Assembly (NCBI RefSeq): GCF_001005085.2
Contig: NZ_LBMU02000079.1
Coordinates: forward strand, 62,001-126,000
DNA: 64,000 nucleotides
Origin: Streptomyces humi
GTDB taxonomy: Bacteria > Actinomycetota > Actinomycetes > Streptomycetales > Streptomycetaceae
Direction of reading: 5' to 3'
A program made the translations under genes and the position numbers. Position 1 is the stretch's first letter. Each line of letters begins with the position of its first letter. The notes beneath the pieces were generated by a model, which saw nothing but the letters and a program-made list of their open reading frames with translations, ran no database searches and was not told the DNA's origin. This document shows, piece by piece, positions 43,613 to 51,975 of the stretch.

Positions 43613-45334
43613 TCAGAACAGGAAGTAGCGCTGGGCCATGGGCAGTTCGGCGGCCGGTGTCGCCTCGACCAGCTCCCCGTCGATGTGCACGGCGAAACTG
43701 TCGGGATCGACCCGTACGCTCGGACGCGCGTCGTTCTCGCGCATGTCCGCCTTGGTCACCCCACGGGTCGACTCGATGGCCACGAACCGCTTCCCCAGCT
43801 GCAACCGCTCCGGCAGTCCGTCCTCGACGGCGAGCGGGGCGACGAAGTTGAAGGAATTGGCGGCCGGCGCCCGCCCGATCGCCCCGTACATGGGACGCGG
43901 CAGGATCGGCTGGGGCGTCGGGATGGAGGCGTTGGCGTCCCCCATCTGCGCATAGGCGATCTGCCCGCCCTTGACGACGAGTTGCGGCTTGACCCCGAAG
44001 AACGCGGGCTCCCAGAGCACGAGGTCGGCCAGTTTCCCGGTCTCCACCGAGCCGACCTCGCGGGCCAGTCCCTGGGCGATCGCCGGGTTGATCGTGTACT
44101 TGGCGACATAGCGCCGTACCCGGCGGTTGTCGGCCCGGCCGTCCCCGGGCAGCGCGCCGCGCCGCCGCTTCATCACATGGGCGGTCTGCCAGGTCCGCAG
44201 GATCACCTCGCCGACCCGGCCCATGGCCTGGGCGTCGGAGGAGATGATGGAGATCGCGCCGAGGTCGTGGAGCACGTCCTCGGCCCCGATGGTCGACGGC
44301 CGGATCCGTGACTCGGCGAAGGCCAGGTCCTCCGGCACCGCCGGGTTCAGGTGGTGGCACACCATCAGCATGTCGAGGTGTTCCTCGGCGGTGTTCACCG
44401 TGTACGGGCGGGTCGGGTTCGTCGAACTCGGCAGCACGTGCGGCTCGGAGACGACGGTCATGATGTCCGGCGCGTGCCCGCCGCCCGCGCCCTCGGTGTG
44501 GTAGGCGTGGATCCCGCGCCCGCCGATCGCGGCGAGGGTGTCCCCGACGAAGCCCGCCTCGTTCAGGGTGTCGGTGTGGATGGCGACCTGGACGCCCGTC
44601 CGGTCGGCGACGGTCAGGGCCGCGTCGATGACGGCCGGTGTGGAGCCCCAGTCCTCGTGCAGCTTCAGGCCCAGCGCCCCACCCCGGATCTGCGAGAGCA
44701 TCGCCTCGTGCGAGACGGTGTTGCCCTTGCCGAGGAAGCCGATGTTGAGCGGGTACCGCTCCATCGCCTCCAGCATCCGGGCGAGGTGCCACGGGCCGGG
44801 GGTGACGGTGGTCGCCTTGGACCCCTCGGCAGGGCCCGTGCCGCCGCCCACGAGGGTCGTGACTCCCGCCGCCAGCGCCTCGTCGGCGACCTGCGGGCAG
44901 ATGAAGTGGACGTGGGCGTCGATGGCACCGGCGGTCAGGATCCGGCCGTTGCCGGCGATGACCTCGGTCTCGGGCCCGATGACCAGGTCCGGGTGCACGC
45001 CGTCCATGGTGTCGGGGTTGCCGGCCTTGCCGATCCCGGTGATCCGGCCGTCGCGTATGCCGACGTCGGCCTTGACGATGCCCCAGTGGTCGATGATCAC
45101 GGCACCGGTGATGATCGTGTCCGGCGTGCCTTCCGCCCGCGTGGCGCGCGACTGGCCCATGGACTCGCGGATGACCTTGCCGCCGCCGAAGACCGCCTCG
45201 TCGCCGGCGAGCCCGGGGCCGCCGGAGCGGTCCTCCTCGATCTCCACGAGCAGGTCGGTGTCGGCGAGCCGGATCCGGTCGCCCGTGGTCGGGCCGAACA
45301 GGTCGGCGTAGGCGGCGCGGGAGATCTCAGGCAT
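43613..45334 (-). CDS. ureC: Urease alpha subunit (catalytic)
   Basis: This 573-residue enzyme has the standard length of UreC. The dinickel site is visible: [13 protein letters not shown] (HxH), [12 protein letters not shown] (carbamylated Lys and His) and [11 protein letters not shown]. The flap [22 protein letters not shown] has the catalytic His. It hydrolyses urea to ammonia and carbamate. The ATG at 45334 ([16 protein letters not shown]) overlaps ureB by eight bases. Confidence 0.97.
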   Translation of the reverse strand: MPEISRAAYADLFGPTTGDRIRLADTDLLVEIEEDRSGGPGLAGDEAVFGGGKVIRESMGQSRATRAEGTPDTIITGAVIIDHWGIVKADVGIRDGRITGIGKAGNPDTMDGVHPDLVIGPETEVIAGNGRILTAGAIDAHVHFICPQVADEALAAGVTTLVGGGTGPAEGSKATTVTPGPWHLARMLEAMERYPLNIGFLGKGNTVSHEAMLSQIRGGALGLKLHEDWGSTPAVIDAALTVADRTGVQVAIHTDTLNEAGFVGDTLAAIGGRGIHAYHTEGAGGGHAPDIMTVVSEPHVLPSSTNPTRPYTVNTAEEHLDMLMVCHHLNPAVPEDLAFAESRIRPSTIGAEDVLHDLGAISIISSDAQAMGRVGEVILRTWQTAHVMKRRRGALPGDGRADNRRVRRYVAKYTINPAIAQGLAREVGSVETGKLADLVLWEPAFFGVKPQLVVKGGQIAYAQMGDANASIPTPQPILPRPMYGAIGRAPAANSFNFVAPLAVEDGLPERLQLGKRFVAIESTRGVTKADMRENDARPSVRVDPDSFAVHIDGELVEATPAAELPMAQRYFLF

Positions 45335-45638
45335 CGAGGGCACCTCCGGTCTCCCCGCGCAGACCGGGCACCACACGGGCGCCGGTGAGCGGGACGAGTT
45401 CGACGTCCACCGGGATGCCGGGCTCGAAGCGGACGGCGGTACCGGCGGGGATGTTCAGCCGCTTGCCGCGCGCCGCGGCCCGGTCGAACTCCAGTCCGGG
45501 GTTGGCCTCGGCGAAGTGGTAGTGGGAGCCGACCTGGACGGGCCGGTCGGCGGCGTTCAGGACGGACAGCGAGGTGACCTCGCGGCCCGCGTTGTACACG
45601 ACCGGCCCGTCGGCGAAGAGGACCTCTCCGGGGATCAT
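45327..45638 (-). CDS. ureB: Urease beta subunit
   Basis: This 103-residue subunit has [38 protein letters not shown] and [12 protein letters not shown], all typical of UreB. It is separate from UreA and UreC, as in other actinomycetes. It overlaps ureC and lies ten bases after ureA. Confidence 0.96.
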   Translation of the reverse strand: MIPGEVLFADGPVVYNAGREVTSLSVLNAADRPVQVGSHYHFAEANPGLEFDRAAARGKRLNIPAGTAVRFEPGIPVDVELVPLTGARVVPGLRGETGGALDA

Positions 45639-45648
45639 CGGCGGCCTC

Positions 45649-45951
45649 TCAGACGATCGGGTCGTGGACGGTGACGAGTTTGGTGCCGTCCGGGAAGGTC
45701 GCCTCGACCTGCACGTCGTGGATCATCTCGGGGATGCCCTCCATGACGTCGTCCCTGGTGAGCAGCTTGCGCCCGGAGGCCATCAGTTCGGCGACGGTAC
45801 GGCCGTCACGTGCGCCTTCGAGGATGTGCGACGTGATGAGCGCCACCGCCTCGGGGTGGTTCAGCCGCAGGCCGCGGGCCCGGCGCCGCTCTGCCACGTC
45901 GGCCGCCACATGGATCAGCAGCCGCTCTTGCTCGTGCGGGGTCAGTTGCAC
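45649..45951 (-). CDS. ureA: Urease gamma subunit
   Basis: This 100-residue subunit has [40 protein letters not shown] and [18 protein letters not shown]. The start GTG at 45951 gives the usual length and has GAGGTGGG just upstream; a GTG four codons earlier is less likely. It is the first gene of ureA-B-C-F-G-D. No ureE is present in the window. Confidence 0.95.
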   Translation of the reverse strand: MQLTPHEQERLLIHVAADVAERRRARGLRLNHPEAVALITSHILEGARDGRTVAELMASGRKLLTRDDVMEGIPEMIHDVQVEATFPDGTKLVTVHDPIV

Positions 45952-46200
45952 GTCCCACCTCACAGTCCTCGCTCCGGACCGTGCGGGGTCCGGTTGCCGC
46001 AGCCACCGCGGCGAATCGGGCTCGCGAACCCAATCGGGCCAGGAAAACCCCTGGTGGCGTGGATCGGCAGGCTAGTTTGCCGGAGTTTCGGTGACGTTAA
46101 CCGGACCTTGATCGCTTCATGACCGGCGCATGGGGGCGCGCGACTGGGCCGAACGGGTCGTCCGGCCACCGCCCACCGCCCCAGCCGCCCGAACGGGTGA

Positions 46201-46363
46201 CCGCCCGGTCTGCCGGGCGCACGGATGACGCCCCGGGGGCCGGCCGTACGGCTGACCGCCCGGGGTGCCGGGCGCACGGATGACGCCCCGGGGGCCGGCC
46301 GTACGGCTGACCGCCCCGGGGGCAGGGCGCACGGATGACCGCCCGGGGGGCAGGGCGCACGGC
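46201..46363. repeat. 55-bp tandem repeat, about three copies
   Basis: Two near-identical 55-base units occupy 46201-46255 and 46256-46310, differing at about two positions (CCGGTCTGCC against CCGGGGTGCC). A third, degenerate copy runs to about 46363. It lies in the 480-base gap between ureA and the Phd-type gene. Long open frames through it on the minus strand are only the result of the repeat. The part of the gap from 45952 to 46200 holds no recognised gene and presumably the urease promoter. Confidence 0.85.
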
Positions 46364-46400
46364 ATCGGCCCTCCCCGGACACCCCGGGGAGGGCCGATGC
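46362..46400. terminator. Perfect 17-bp hairpin terminator
   Basis: GCATCGGCCCTCCCCGG (46362-46378) pairs perfectly with CCGGGGAGGGCCGATGC (46384-46400) around loop ACACC. It lies 35 bases after the stop of the minus-strand Phd-type gene. It is among the longest perfect stems in the window and is very likely its terminator. Confidence 0.88.
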
Positions 46401-46435
46401 GTTGTCCTGCTGCCGTGCCGGTGCCGCGCCCGCGG

Positions 46436-46714
46436 CTAGGAGCCCGCGGCCCCCCGGTGCTCGGCGGCGATGCCGAAGCGGCCGCGCTCGGGGCGTACGG
46501 CGGCGGTCTCGCGCACGCTGGAGACCGAGCTGACCACCTGGCCCTCGGCGGCTTCCGAAAGCTCTTCGAGGCGCTCGAGGTCGGCGGCGGAGACGAGGGC
46601 GACCAGCGGCTTGCCGTGCCGTGTCACGACGACGCGTTCACCGCCGTACACCACCCGGTTGATCAGTTCGGCGAGCTCAGCCCTGGCTTGCGTCACCGGA
46701 ATCTCGTAGGCCAT
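46436..46714 (-). CDS. Phd/YefM-type antitoxin, no adjacent toxin
   Basis: This 92-residue protein has the family N-terminus [20 protein letters not shown] and [25 protein letters not shown]. These antitoxins bind DNA through the N-terminus and neutralise RelE- or Doc-type toxins through the tail. No toxin gene lies next to it; the flanks are a terminator and the clpP-like gene. The unusual Arg-rich tail is about 25 residues. It may be solitary or may serve as a plain repressor. Confidence 0.88.
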   Translation of the reverse strand: MAYEIPVTQARAELAELINRVVYGGERVVVTRHGKPLVALVSAADLERLEELSEAAEGQVVSSVSSVRETAAVRPERGRFGIAAEHRGAAGS

Positions 46715-46785
46715 ACACCCCAGCTTACGGGGCGGCCCCGACAACACCTCTTGTTCGGCGACAGCGGAATCCCCACTCGAGCGCT

Positions 46786-46800
46786 TGTACGTCCTGTACA
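46786..46800. promoter_or_regulatory. TGTAC inverted repeat in the phd/clpP divergent promoter
   Basis: TGTAC-GTCCT-GTACA is a perfect inverted repeat in an AT-rich patch (followed by ATTTTTTACAGACA). It lies between the divergent Phd-type gene and the clpP-like gene. Phd-family antitoxins often bind sites of this TGTAC kind. It could therefore control both genes. Confidence 0.5.
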
Positions 46801-46868
46801 TTTTTTACAGACAGCCGGTGGCAGCCGGCCCGGCCGCCGAGATGCCCAGCCGCGAGGAGTGGTACGCC

Positions 46869-47504
46869 ATGACCCGACCGTCCGCCCGCTACGTCCTGCC
46901 GGAGTTCACCGAACGCACCACCGCGGGACACCGGACCCTGGACCCGTACTCCAAGCTGCTGGAGGAGCGGATCGTCTTCCTGGGCACCCCCGTCGACGAG
47001 ACCTCGGCCAACGACGTGATGGCGCAGCTCATGTACCTGGAGCACGCGGCCCCGGAGCGGGACATCTCGCTGTACATCAACTCCCCGGGCGGGTCCTTCA
47101 GCGCGATGGCCGCGATCTACGACACGGTCCAGTACGTCACCTGCGAGGTGGAGACCGTCTGCCTGGGCCAGGCCGGCGCCTCGGCCGCGGTGCTGCTCGC
47201 GGCGGGCGCGCCGGGCAAGCGCTCGGTGCTGCCCGGCGCGCGCATCGTGCTCCAGCAACCGGCGCTGCCGGAACCGGTGCAGGGCCAGCCGAGTGATCTG
47301 TTCATCCAGGCGACGGAGCTGGAGCGGGTCCGCGGGATGCTGGAGGCGATGCTCGTCCGGCACACCGGGCGCACCCCCGAGCAGGTCCACCGGGACCTGG
47401 AGCGGGACCTGGTGCTGGACGCGCCGGGAGCGCTGGCGTACGGGCTGGTGGACCGGGTCATGCCCAGCCACCGGCCGCCGCTCGGCCGTCCGCACGCGGG
47501 CTGA
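46869..47504 (+). CDS. ClpP-like protein lacking the canonical catalytic Ser and His
   Basis: This 211-residue protein has the ClpP fold markers [37 protein letters not shown] and [18 protein letters not shown]. The active-site block is [13 protein letters not shown]. In aligned ClpP (GQAASMGA) the serine lies one residue earlier, where this protein has A104. The catalytic histidine of IHQP is replaced by Q129 in VLQQP. D180 is kept. It may be a noncatalytic partner subunit for other ClpPs. The start ATG 46869 is preceded by GAGGAG at a longer than usual distance. Confidence 0.88.
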   Translation: MTRPSARYVLPEFTERTTAGHRTLDPYSKLLEERIVFLGTPVDETSANDVMAQLMYLEHAAPERDISLYINSPGGSFSAMAAIYDTVQYVTCEVETVCLGQAGASAAVLLAAGAPGKRSVLPGARIVLQQPALPEPVQGQPSDLFIQATELERVRGMLEAMLVRHTGRTPEQVHRDLERDLVLDAPGALAYGLVDRVMPSHRPPLGRPHAG

Positions 47505-47511
47505 GCCGCCG

Positions 47512-47820
47512 ATGCTGCCACCGGAGCTGCCGCCGCTGCCCGCGCTGACGCGCGCCGAGGGCGAGTTGATCGACCGTTACCTGGACGTGGTCGACCTGCT
47601 GGGCCGCATCAACCCGGCGCAGAACGAGGACACCTACCGCGGGCTGCGCGCCGCGCAGGCGCTGGTGCGCGCGGCGTCCGAGCTGCGGGACGCGCTGGCG
47701 CTGATGCACCGGCGGGGCGAGACGGAGCTGCACGGGGACACGCTGGCACGGGCGTTGCGGGTGCTCGACGGTGAGCGCCGGACAGCTCGCGTCGCACTCC
47801 CGCCCGACTGCGTACGGTGA
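47512..47820 (+). CDS. Hypothetical small helical protein after clpP-like gene
   Basis: This 102-residue protein begins eight bases after the clpP-like stop and is probably cotranscribed. It is rich in Leu, Ala and Arg with helix-like segments (GELIDRYLDVVDLLGRI, LRAAQALVRAASELRDAL). No known domain is visible. A role as an adaptor for the ClpP-like subunit is only a guess from position. Confidence 0.6.
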   Translation: MLPPELPPLPALTRAEGELIDRYLDVVDLLGRINPAQNEDTYRGLRAAQALVRAASELRDALALMHRRGETELHGDTLARALRVLDGERRTARVALPPDCVR

Positions 47821-48154
47821 ACTCCGCAGGAACCCGGTCCGCGTGTCGACGCCACGCCCGGGCCGGAGTTGAAACGACCCAAAAGGGTTACCGCCGTTCG
47901 GCGGAGTGTGGCGTGGTTTTACCTGACCGAACGGACCGCTCGACTGGCCCGCGCGGGGGCGCCCGCGGAGCGCTTCGGCGCAGGTCCGGGGCTACGCAGG
48001 CGAGTTGACGGATAATCGAACACAGGGCTGTCCACCCGAACGGGTGGGTGGTGAGTAACCCCACAAATCCCCGATTCCATTGGGATTTTCGGACACGAGT
48101 GCGTGAAGATCCCTGTCTGACGACAAGCCCCCGCTACCAAGGCGGGGCGGTCCG
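47821..48154. other. Intergenic region before the c-di-AMP riboswitch
   Basis: No gene was recognised here. It is less GC-rich than its surroundings and holds a small hairpin CCACCC-GAAC-GGGTGG at 48032-48047. The promoter of the riboswitch transcript should lie near its right end. TTGACG at 48005 is a possible -35 box, but no good -10 was seen. Confidence 0.45.
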
Positions 48155-48345
48155 GGCGGACGCCGAGTCCTGCCGCCGCCCGGATGACGTCGACAGAAGT
48201 GCATCGGCAGGAGTGGAGGACCCAAGCACGACGGGTCGCCGGAACGGTCACGCCATGACCGGCCCGAGCAGCCCTTGGGGTGAAGCCGTGGCAACGCGGC
48301 CGGGCAACTTCGCCAGCCCGAATCCGACAGGTCATCCTTCACAGG
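48155..48345 (+). promoter_or_regulatory. c-di-AMP (ydaO-yuaA type) riboswitch
   Basis: The leader before the NlpC/P60 gene has the conserved pieces of ydaO RNA. They are GGAGTGGAGGACCCAAGCA (near 48211), GGGGTGAAGCCG (near 48277) and CAGCCCGAATCCGACAGG (48314-48331). In actinomycetes this RNA controls cell-wall hydrolase genes and turns expression off when c-di-AMP is high. The boundaries are approximate. The NlpC/P60 start lies about 20 bases after the end given. Confidence 0.88.
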
Positions 48346-48365
48346 CGGCTGACGAAGGGTTGCGC

Positions 48366-48839
48366 ATGACTGCGCTCAATCGTGTTCCGTCGCTCATGGC
48401 CCGGGCCGGTACGGCCTCGGCGCTGACCATCGCCGCCGTCGGCGGCTCGATCGTGATCCCCGGTGTCGCCTCCGACGCCTCGGCGGCCACGATGGCGACG
48501 AAGGCACTTCAGGTCGCTGCCTCGAAAAAGGGCTCGCCCTACCGGTGGGGCGCCACCGGACCGAACCGGTTCGACTGCTCCGGGCTCACGCTGTACTCGT
48601 TCAAGAAGGCGGGCAAGACCCTGCCTCGTACGGCGGCCCAGCAGTACAACAAGACCCGTCACATCTCGGCCGGCCACCGCAAGGCCGGGGACCTGGTCTT
48701 CTTCCACTCGGGCTCCAGCGTGTACCACGTCGGCATCTACGCCGGGAAGGGAAAGATCTGGCACGCCCCGAAGACCGGGGACGTGGTGAAGCTCCAGAAG
48801 ATCTGGACGAGGAGCGTCTGGTACGGCCGGGTCAGCTGA
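48366..48839 (+). CDS. Secreted NlpC/P60 cell-wall hydrolase
   Basis: This 157-residue protein has a signal peptide (ARAGTASALTIAAVGGSIVIPG, cut near ASA). An NlpC/P60 domain follows with catalytic C71 in FDCSGL and H121 in YHVGIY. Such enzymes cut stem peptides of peptidoglycan between D-Glu and diaminopimelate. The upstream c-di-AMP riboswitch ties it to osmotic and cell-wall control. There is no LysM or other binding domain. Confidence 0.93.
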   Translation: MTALNRVPSLMARAGTASALTIAAVGGSIVIPGVASDASAATMATKALQVAASKKGSPYRWGATGPNRFDCSGLTLYSFKKAGKTLPRTAAQQYNKTRHISAGHRKAGDLVFFHSGSSVYHVGIYAGKGKIWHAPKTGDVVKLQKIWTRSVWYGRVS

Positions 48840-48850
48840 CCCCGCCGCGC

Positions 48851-48893
48851 GCCGGCCGGCAGGGGCCCAGGGCTACGGCTCCTGCTGGCCGGC
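48851..48893. terminator. Near-perfect hairpin between convergent genes
   Basis: GCCGGCCGGCAGG (48851-48863) pairs with CCTGCTGGCCGGC (48881-48893) with one mismatch. It lies just after the NlpC/P60 stop, and its right arm reaches into the end of the convergent ATPase gene. It is a candidate terminator for the plus-strand transcript. Confidence 0.5.
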
Positions 48894-49331
48894 CGCGGTG
48901 ACGGGGCGGGCCGGCACCGCCCAGGGCAGTTCGATGAAGACCGTCTTGCCGCCCTCCCGGGTGGGGCGGACCCGGAGCTTGCCGCCGCACTCGGCGGTGA
49001 GCCAGCGGATGATGACCATGCCGCGGCCGTTGTCCTGCTGGACCGCGGCGGGAAGTCTCTTGGGGAAGCGCGGATGACTGTCCGTGACGCCGACGCGCAG
49101 CCGTTCGTCACGGTCGAGGACCAGGTCCACCGTGAAGGTGGGTGACTGCCCGAAGGTGTGCTGTACGGCGTTGGTGGCGAGTTCGGAGACGATGAGGCGG
49201 ATGGTGTCCGCCGTTTCCGTCTCCGGTGGCAGCCCCCATTCCGCGAGGGTGTCCAGCACGTAGGACCGGGCCGTGGAGACCGAGGCGGGGTCGCTCGGCA
49301 GGGTGACGGATGCTTCCAGGTGGTCGGCCAT
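48873..49331 (-). CDS. HATPase (anti-sigma-factor type) ATP-binding protein
   Basis: This 152-residue protein is a single GHKL ATPase domain. The N box is LIVSELATNAVQHT and a G box is DNGRGMVIIRWL. Such small proteins in Streptomyces act as anti-sigma-factor kinases like RsbW. It is divergent from the DUF5753/DUF397 pair, a repeated arrangement in streptomycetes. The start at MADHLEAS (49331) is preferred; GTG at 49370 is possible. Confidence 0.88.
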   Translation of the reverse strand: MADHLEASVTLPSDPASVSTARSYVLDTLAEWGLPPETETADTIRLIVSELATNAVQHTFGQSPTFTVDLVLDRDERLRVGVTDSHPRFPKRLPAAVQQDNGRGMVIIRWLTAECGGKLRVRPTREGGKTVFIELPWAVPARPVTAAGQQEP

Positions 49332-49543
49332 GGCGACGTCGTCCCTTTCCTCGGGACCGGAGTCCGACACGCTGCGGATGGTTCGAGTACGGTCCCGGAC
49401 TGGTGCTTCTTCGTCAGACTGCCATCACGGGGCCGGTCACGGGGAGCGATCCACCAAGATGTGCATATATCTGTCGCTCGAAGCGGTGAACTCTGCGACA
49501 CCGGACCGTATTTGGGTGGCTTGGTAGGAGTAAGGAGTAGCCC

Positions 49544-50404
49544 ATGCAGAACGGTCCCGCGGTACGCCGCCGGAAACTGGGCACCGAACTGCGCATGCTG
49601 CGCACCGGTGCGGGTCTCACGAGCGGTGAGGCCGCCCGTCTGGTGGGCTGGCACCAGTCGAAGGTGAGCCGGATCGAGACCGGCGCCAGCGGTGTGAAAC
49701 CGGCCGATGTGCGGTTACTGCTCGACGCCTACGGGGTGGCCGAGGGACAACTGCGCGAGTTGCTGCTGGTATTGGCGGGGTCGGAGGACACGGCGGGACG
49801 ACATCACTGGTGGCACGCCTACCGGGGGGTACTGCCGCCCGCCTACCGGGATTTCATCAGCCTGGAGTCGCAGGCCGACACCATGCGCACGCTGGAGACC
49901 TCGGTGGTGCCGGGGCTGCTACAGACCCCCGAGTACGCCCGTGCGGTGACCCGGGTGGCCGCCGACGGGCTCGACGACGAGGCCCTGGACGCCCTGGTGG
50001 AGGTGCGTCTGGCCAGGCAGGACGTGCTGCGGGGCGATCCGCCGCTGAGACTGAGCGCGGTCCTCGACGAGGCGGTGCTGCGGCGCGAGGTGGGCGGTCC
50101 GGGGGTGATGGCACGCCAGCTGGAGCGGCTGACGGAGGCGGCCCGGCTGCCCCAGGTACGGCTCCAGGTGCTGCCGTTCGCGGCCGGGGCCCATGTGGGC
50201 ATCACCGGCCCTTTCGTAATCTTCTCATTTCCGAGCACTTCTGATCTGGATGTGGTTGTTCTCGACCAGTTGACGAGTAGCCTCTACCTCGAACGGAAAG
50301 AAGACCTCCAGGCCTATGCGGAGGCCTTCAACACCCTTCAGATCCACGCCCTTTCGCCCGAGGACTCGTTGGATTACATCGCCGGGATAGGTGACGGCGC
50401 GTAA
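49544..50404 (+). CDS. XRE-family regulator with DUF5753, TTA codon
   Basis: This 286-residue protein has an XRE domain at residues 10-65 (GAGLTSGEAARLVGWHQSKV) and a DUF5753 domain (YRDFISLESQADTMRTLETS, VPGLLQTPEYARAV). Codon 58 is TTA (49715-49717), so it is probably bldA-dependent. GGAGTAAGGAG lies upstream of the ATG. These regulators control small adjoining DUF397 genes and development. Confidence 0.92.
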   Translation: MQNGPAVRRRKLGTELRMLRTGAGLTSGEAARLVGWHQSKVSRIETGASGVKPADVRLLLDAYGVAEGQLRELLLVLAGSEDTAGRHHWWHAYRGVLPPAYRDFISLESQADTMRTLETSVVPGLLQTPEYARAVTRVAADGLDDEALDALVEVRLARQDVLRGDPPLRLSAVLDEAVLRREVGGPGVMARQLERLTEAARLPQVRLQVLPFAAGAHVGITGPFVIFSFPSTSDLDVVVLDQLTSSLYLERKEDLQAYAEAFNTLQIHALSPEDSLDYIAGIGDGA

Positions 50405-50413
50405 GGAGGCACC

Positions 50414-50641
50414 ATGACTGCACTGCCTCGGAACGTACCTTCAAGTACTGATCTGCCCGGTGTGCGGTGGCTGCGCAGCAGCTACAGCACCGGAGCGAAC
50501 AACTGCGTGGAGACGGCCCGGCCGTGCTCCGGCCCACCGGCCGGACTGCTCGCCGTGCGCGACTCCAAGCGCCCGGCCGGGCCCGCGCTGCTCTTCTCCC
50601 CCGAGAGCTGGGCGGGTTTCGTGGCCACGCTCACCGGCTGA
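50414..50641 (+). CDS. DUF397 small protein
   Basis: This 75-residue protein has the family pattern VRWLRSSYSTGANNCVETA and LLAVRDSKRPAGPALLFSPE. It follows the DUF5753 regulator by nine bases, the standard pairing. It probably forms a complex with the regulator. Function is not firmly known. Confidence 0.92.
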   Translation: MTALPRNVPSSTDLPGVRWLRSSYSTGANNCVETARPCSGPPAGLLAVRDSKRPAGPALLFSPESWAGFVATLTG

Positions 50642-50700
50642 TCAGACGGTAACCGGTTCCGTATCCGCATTCGCGCAAGGCCCGGCCGTGTCACGCCGAC

Positions 50701-51828
50701 TCATGGTCGTGTCTCGCCGATCACACGTACAGCGCGTTCGATCTCGGCCCCGGAGAGGTCGGCACGGGCGGTCAGCCTGAGCCGTGAGATGCCGTCCGGC
50801 ACGGAAGGCGGACGGAAACAGCCCACGGCCAGGGCGGCCGACCGGCAGTCGGCCGCCCACCGCACGGCCTGCTCCGGGGACGGGGCCCGCACGGAGACCA
50901 CCGCAGCGTCCGGCCGTACCGCTGCCAGACCCGCGGTGGTCAGGCGTGCGTGCAGTTCGGCGGCCACCTCGCGGGCCCGGGCCGCGCGGCCGGGCTCACG
51001 CCGCAGCAACCGGAGCGCCGCCAACGCGGCACCCGCGGCGGCGGGGGCGAGGCCGGTGTCGAAGATGAAGGTCCGTGCCGCGTTCACCAGGTGGTCGATC
51101 ACCCGCGCCGGGCCCAGCACCACGCCGCCCTGACTGCCCAGCGACTTGGACAGGGTCGCGGTGACCACCACGTCGTCGGCGCCGGCGAGCCCGGCCGCGT
51201 ACGCCGCGCCCCGGCCGCCGTCCCCGAGCACCCCGAGCCCGTGGGCGTCGTCCACCAGCAGTCCGGCACCGTGCTCCCGGCCCGCCTCGGCCAGCGCGGC
51301 CAGCGGGGCCGCGTCGCCGTCGACCGAGAAGACCGTGTCGGAGACGACCACCGCGGGTCCCGGGCGGGTCCCGAGCGCCTTGCGCACGGCCTCCGGATCG
51401 GCGTGCCCGACCACCTGGGTGGTGCCGCGGGCCAGCCGGCAGCCGTCGATCAGGGAGGCGTGGTTGAGGGCGTCGGAGACGATCAGGGAGCCGTGCGGGC
51501 CGAGCGTGGTGACGGCGGCGAGGTTCGCCGCGTAACCGGAGGAGAAGACCAGGGCCGCCTCGAAACCGCAGAATCCGGCCAGCTCCCGCTCCAGCTCGGT
51601 GTGCAGCTCCGTGGTGCCGGTCACCAGCCGGGAGCCGGTGGAGCCGCCGCCCCAGGTCCGGGCGGCCCCGGCCGCGCCCTCGGCGACCTCGGGGTGGTGG
51701 GCGAGGCCCAGGTAGTCGTTGCTCGCCAGGTCCAGCAGCGGCGAGTCGGCGGGCCGGGGGCGCAGGGTCCGTACGAGTCCGGCGCGGCGGCGCAGTTCCG
51801 CCTGTTCGTCGATCCAGCCGAACGCCAT
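50701..51828 (-). CDS. bioF: 8-amino-7-oxononanoate synthase
   Basis: This 375-residue PLP enzyme condenses pimeloyl thioester with alanine in biotin synthesis. It has [44 protein letters not shown] and the PLP lysine in [13 protein letters not shown]. It is divergent from bioB-bioA-bioD. A pimelate-forming gene is not present in the window. Confidence 0.92.
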   Translation of the reverse strand: MAFGWIDEQAELRRRAGLVRTLRPRPADSPLLDLASNDYLGLAHHPEVAEGAAGAARTWGGGSTGSRLVTGTTELHTELERELAGFCGFEAALVFSSGYAANLAAVTTLGPHGSLIVSDALNHASLIDGCRLARGTTQVVGHADPEAVRKALGTRPGPAVVVSDTVFSVDGDAAPLAALAEAGREHGAGLLVDDAHGLGVLGDGGRGAAYAAGLAGADDVVVTATLSKSLGSQGGVVLGPARVIDHLVNAARTFIFDTGLAPAAAGAALAALRLLRREPGRAARAREVAAELHARLTTAGLAAVRPDAAVVSVRAPSPEQAVRWAADCRSAALAVGCFRPPSVPDGISRLRLTARADLSGAEIERAVRVIGETRP

Positions 51829-51975
51829 GGCCCCTCCGGTGATTTTGTAGGCAATGAACAGACCCTAGCGGGACCGCCGGGCACCCAGTGTGTGGTGATA
51901 CCCACATGTCGATCTGCCAGGGTTGTGCGAACTCTCCTTGGCCCCGGGCAGTCTCGTAGTACAGGATCGGCTCTC

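Noticed and set aside
46097-46382. Overlapping Arg/Pro/Gly-rich minus-strand frames of 82-140 codons
   Set aside because: They are by-products of the 55-bp tandem repeat; no ribosome binding site or known family.
46436-46714. A cognate toxin for the Phd-type antitoxin
   Set aside because: The flanking minus-strand sequence is a terminator and repeat; no RelE, Doc or PIN frame is adjacent.
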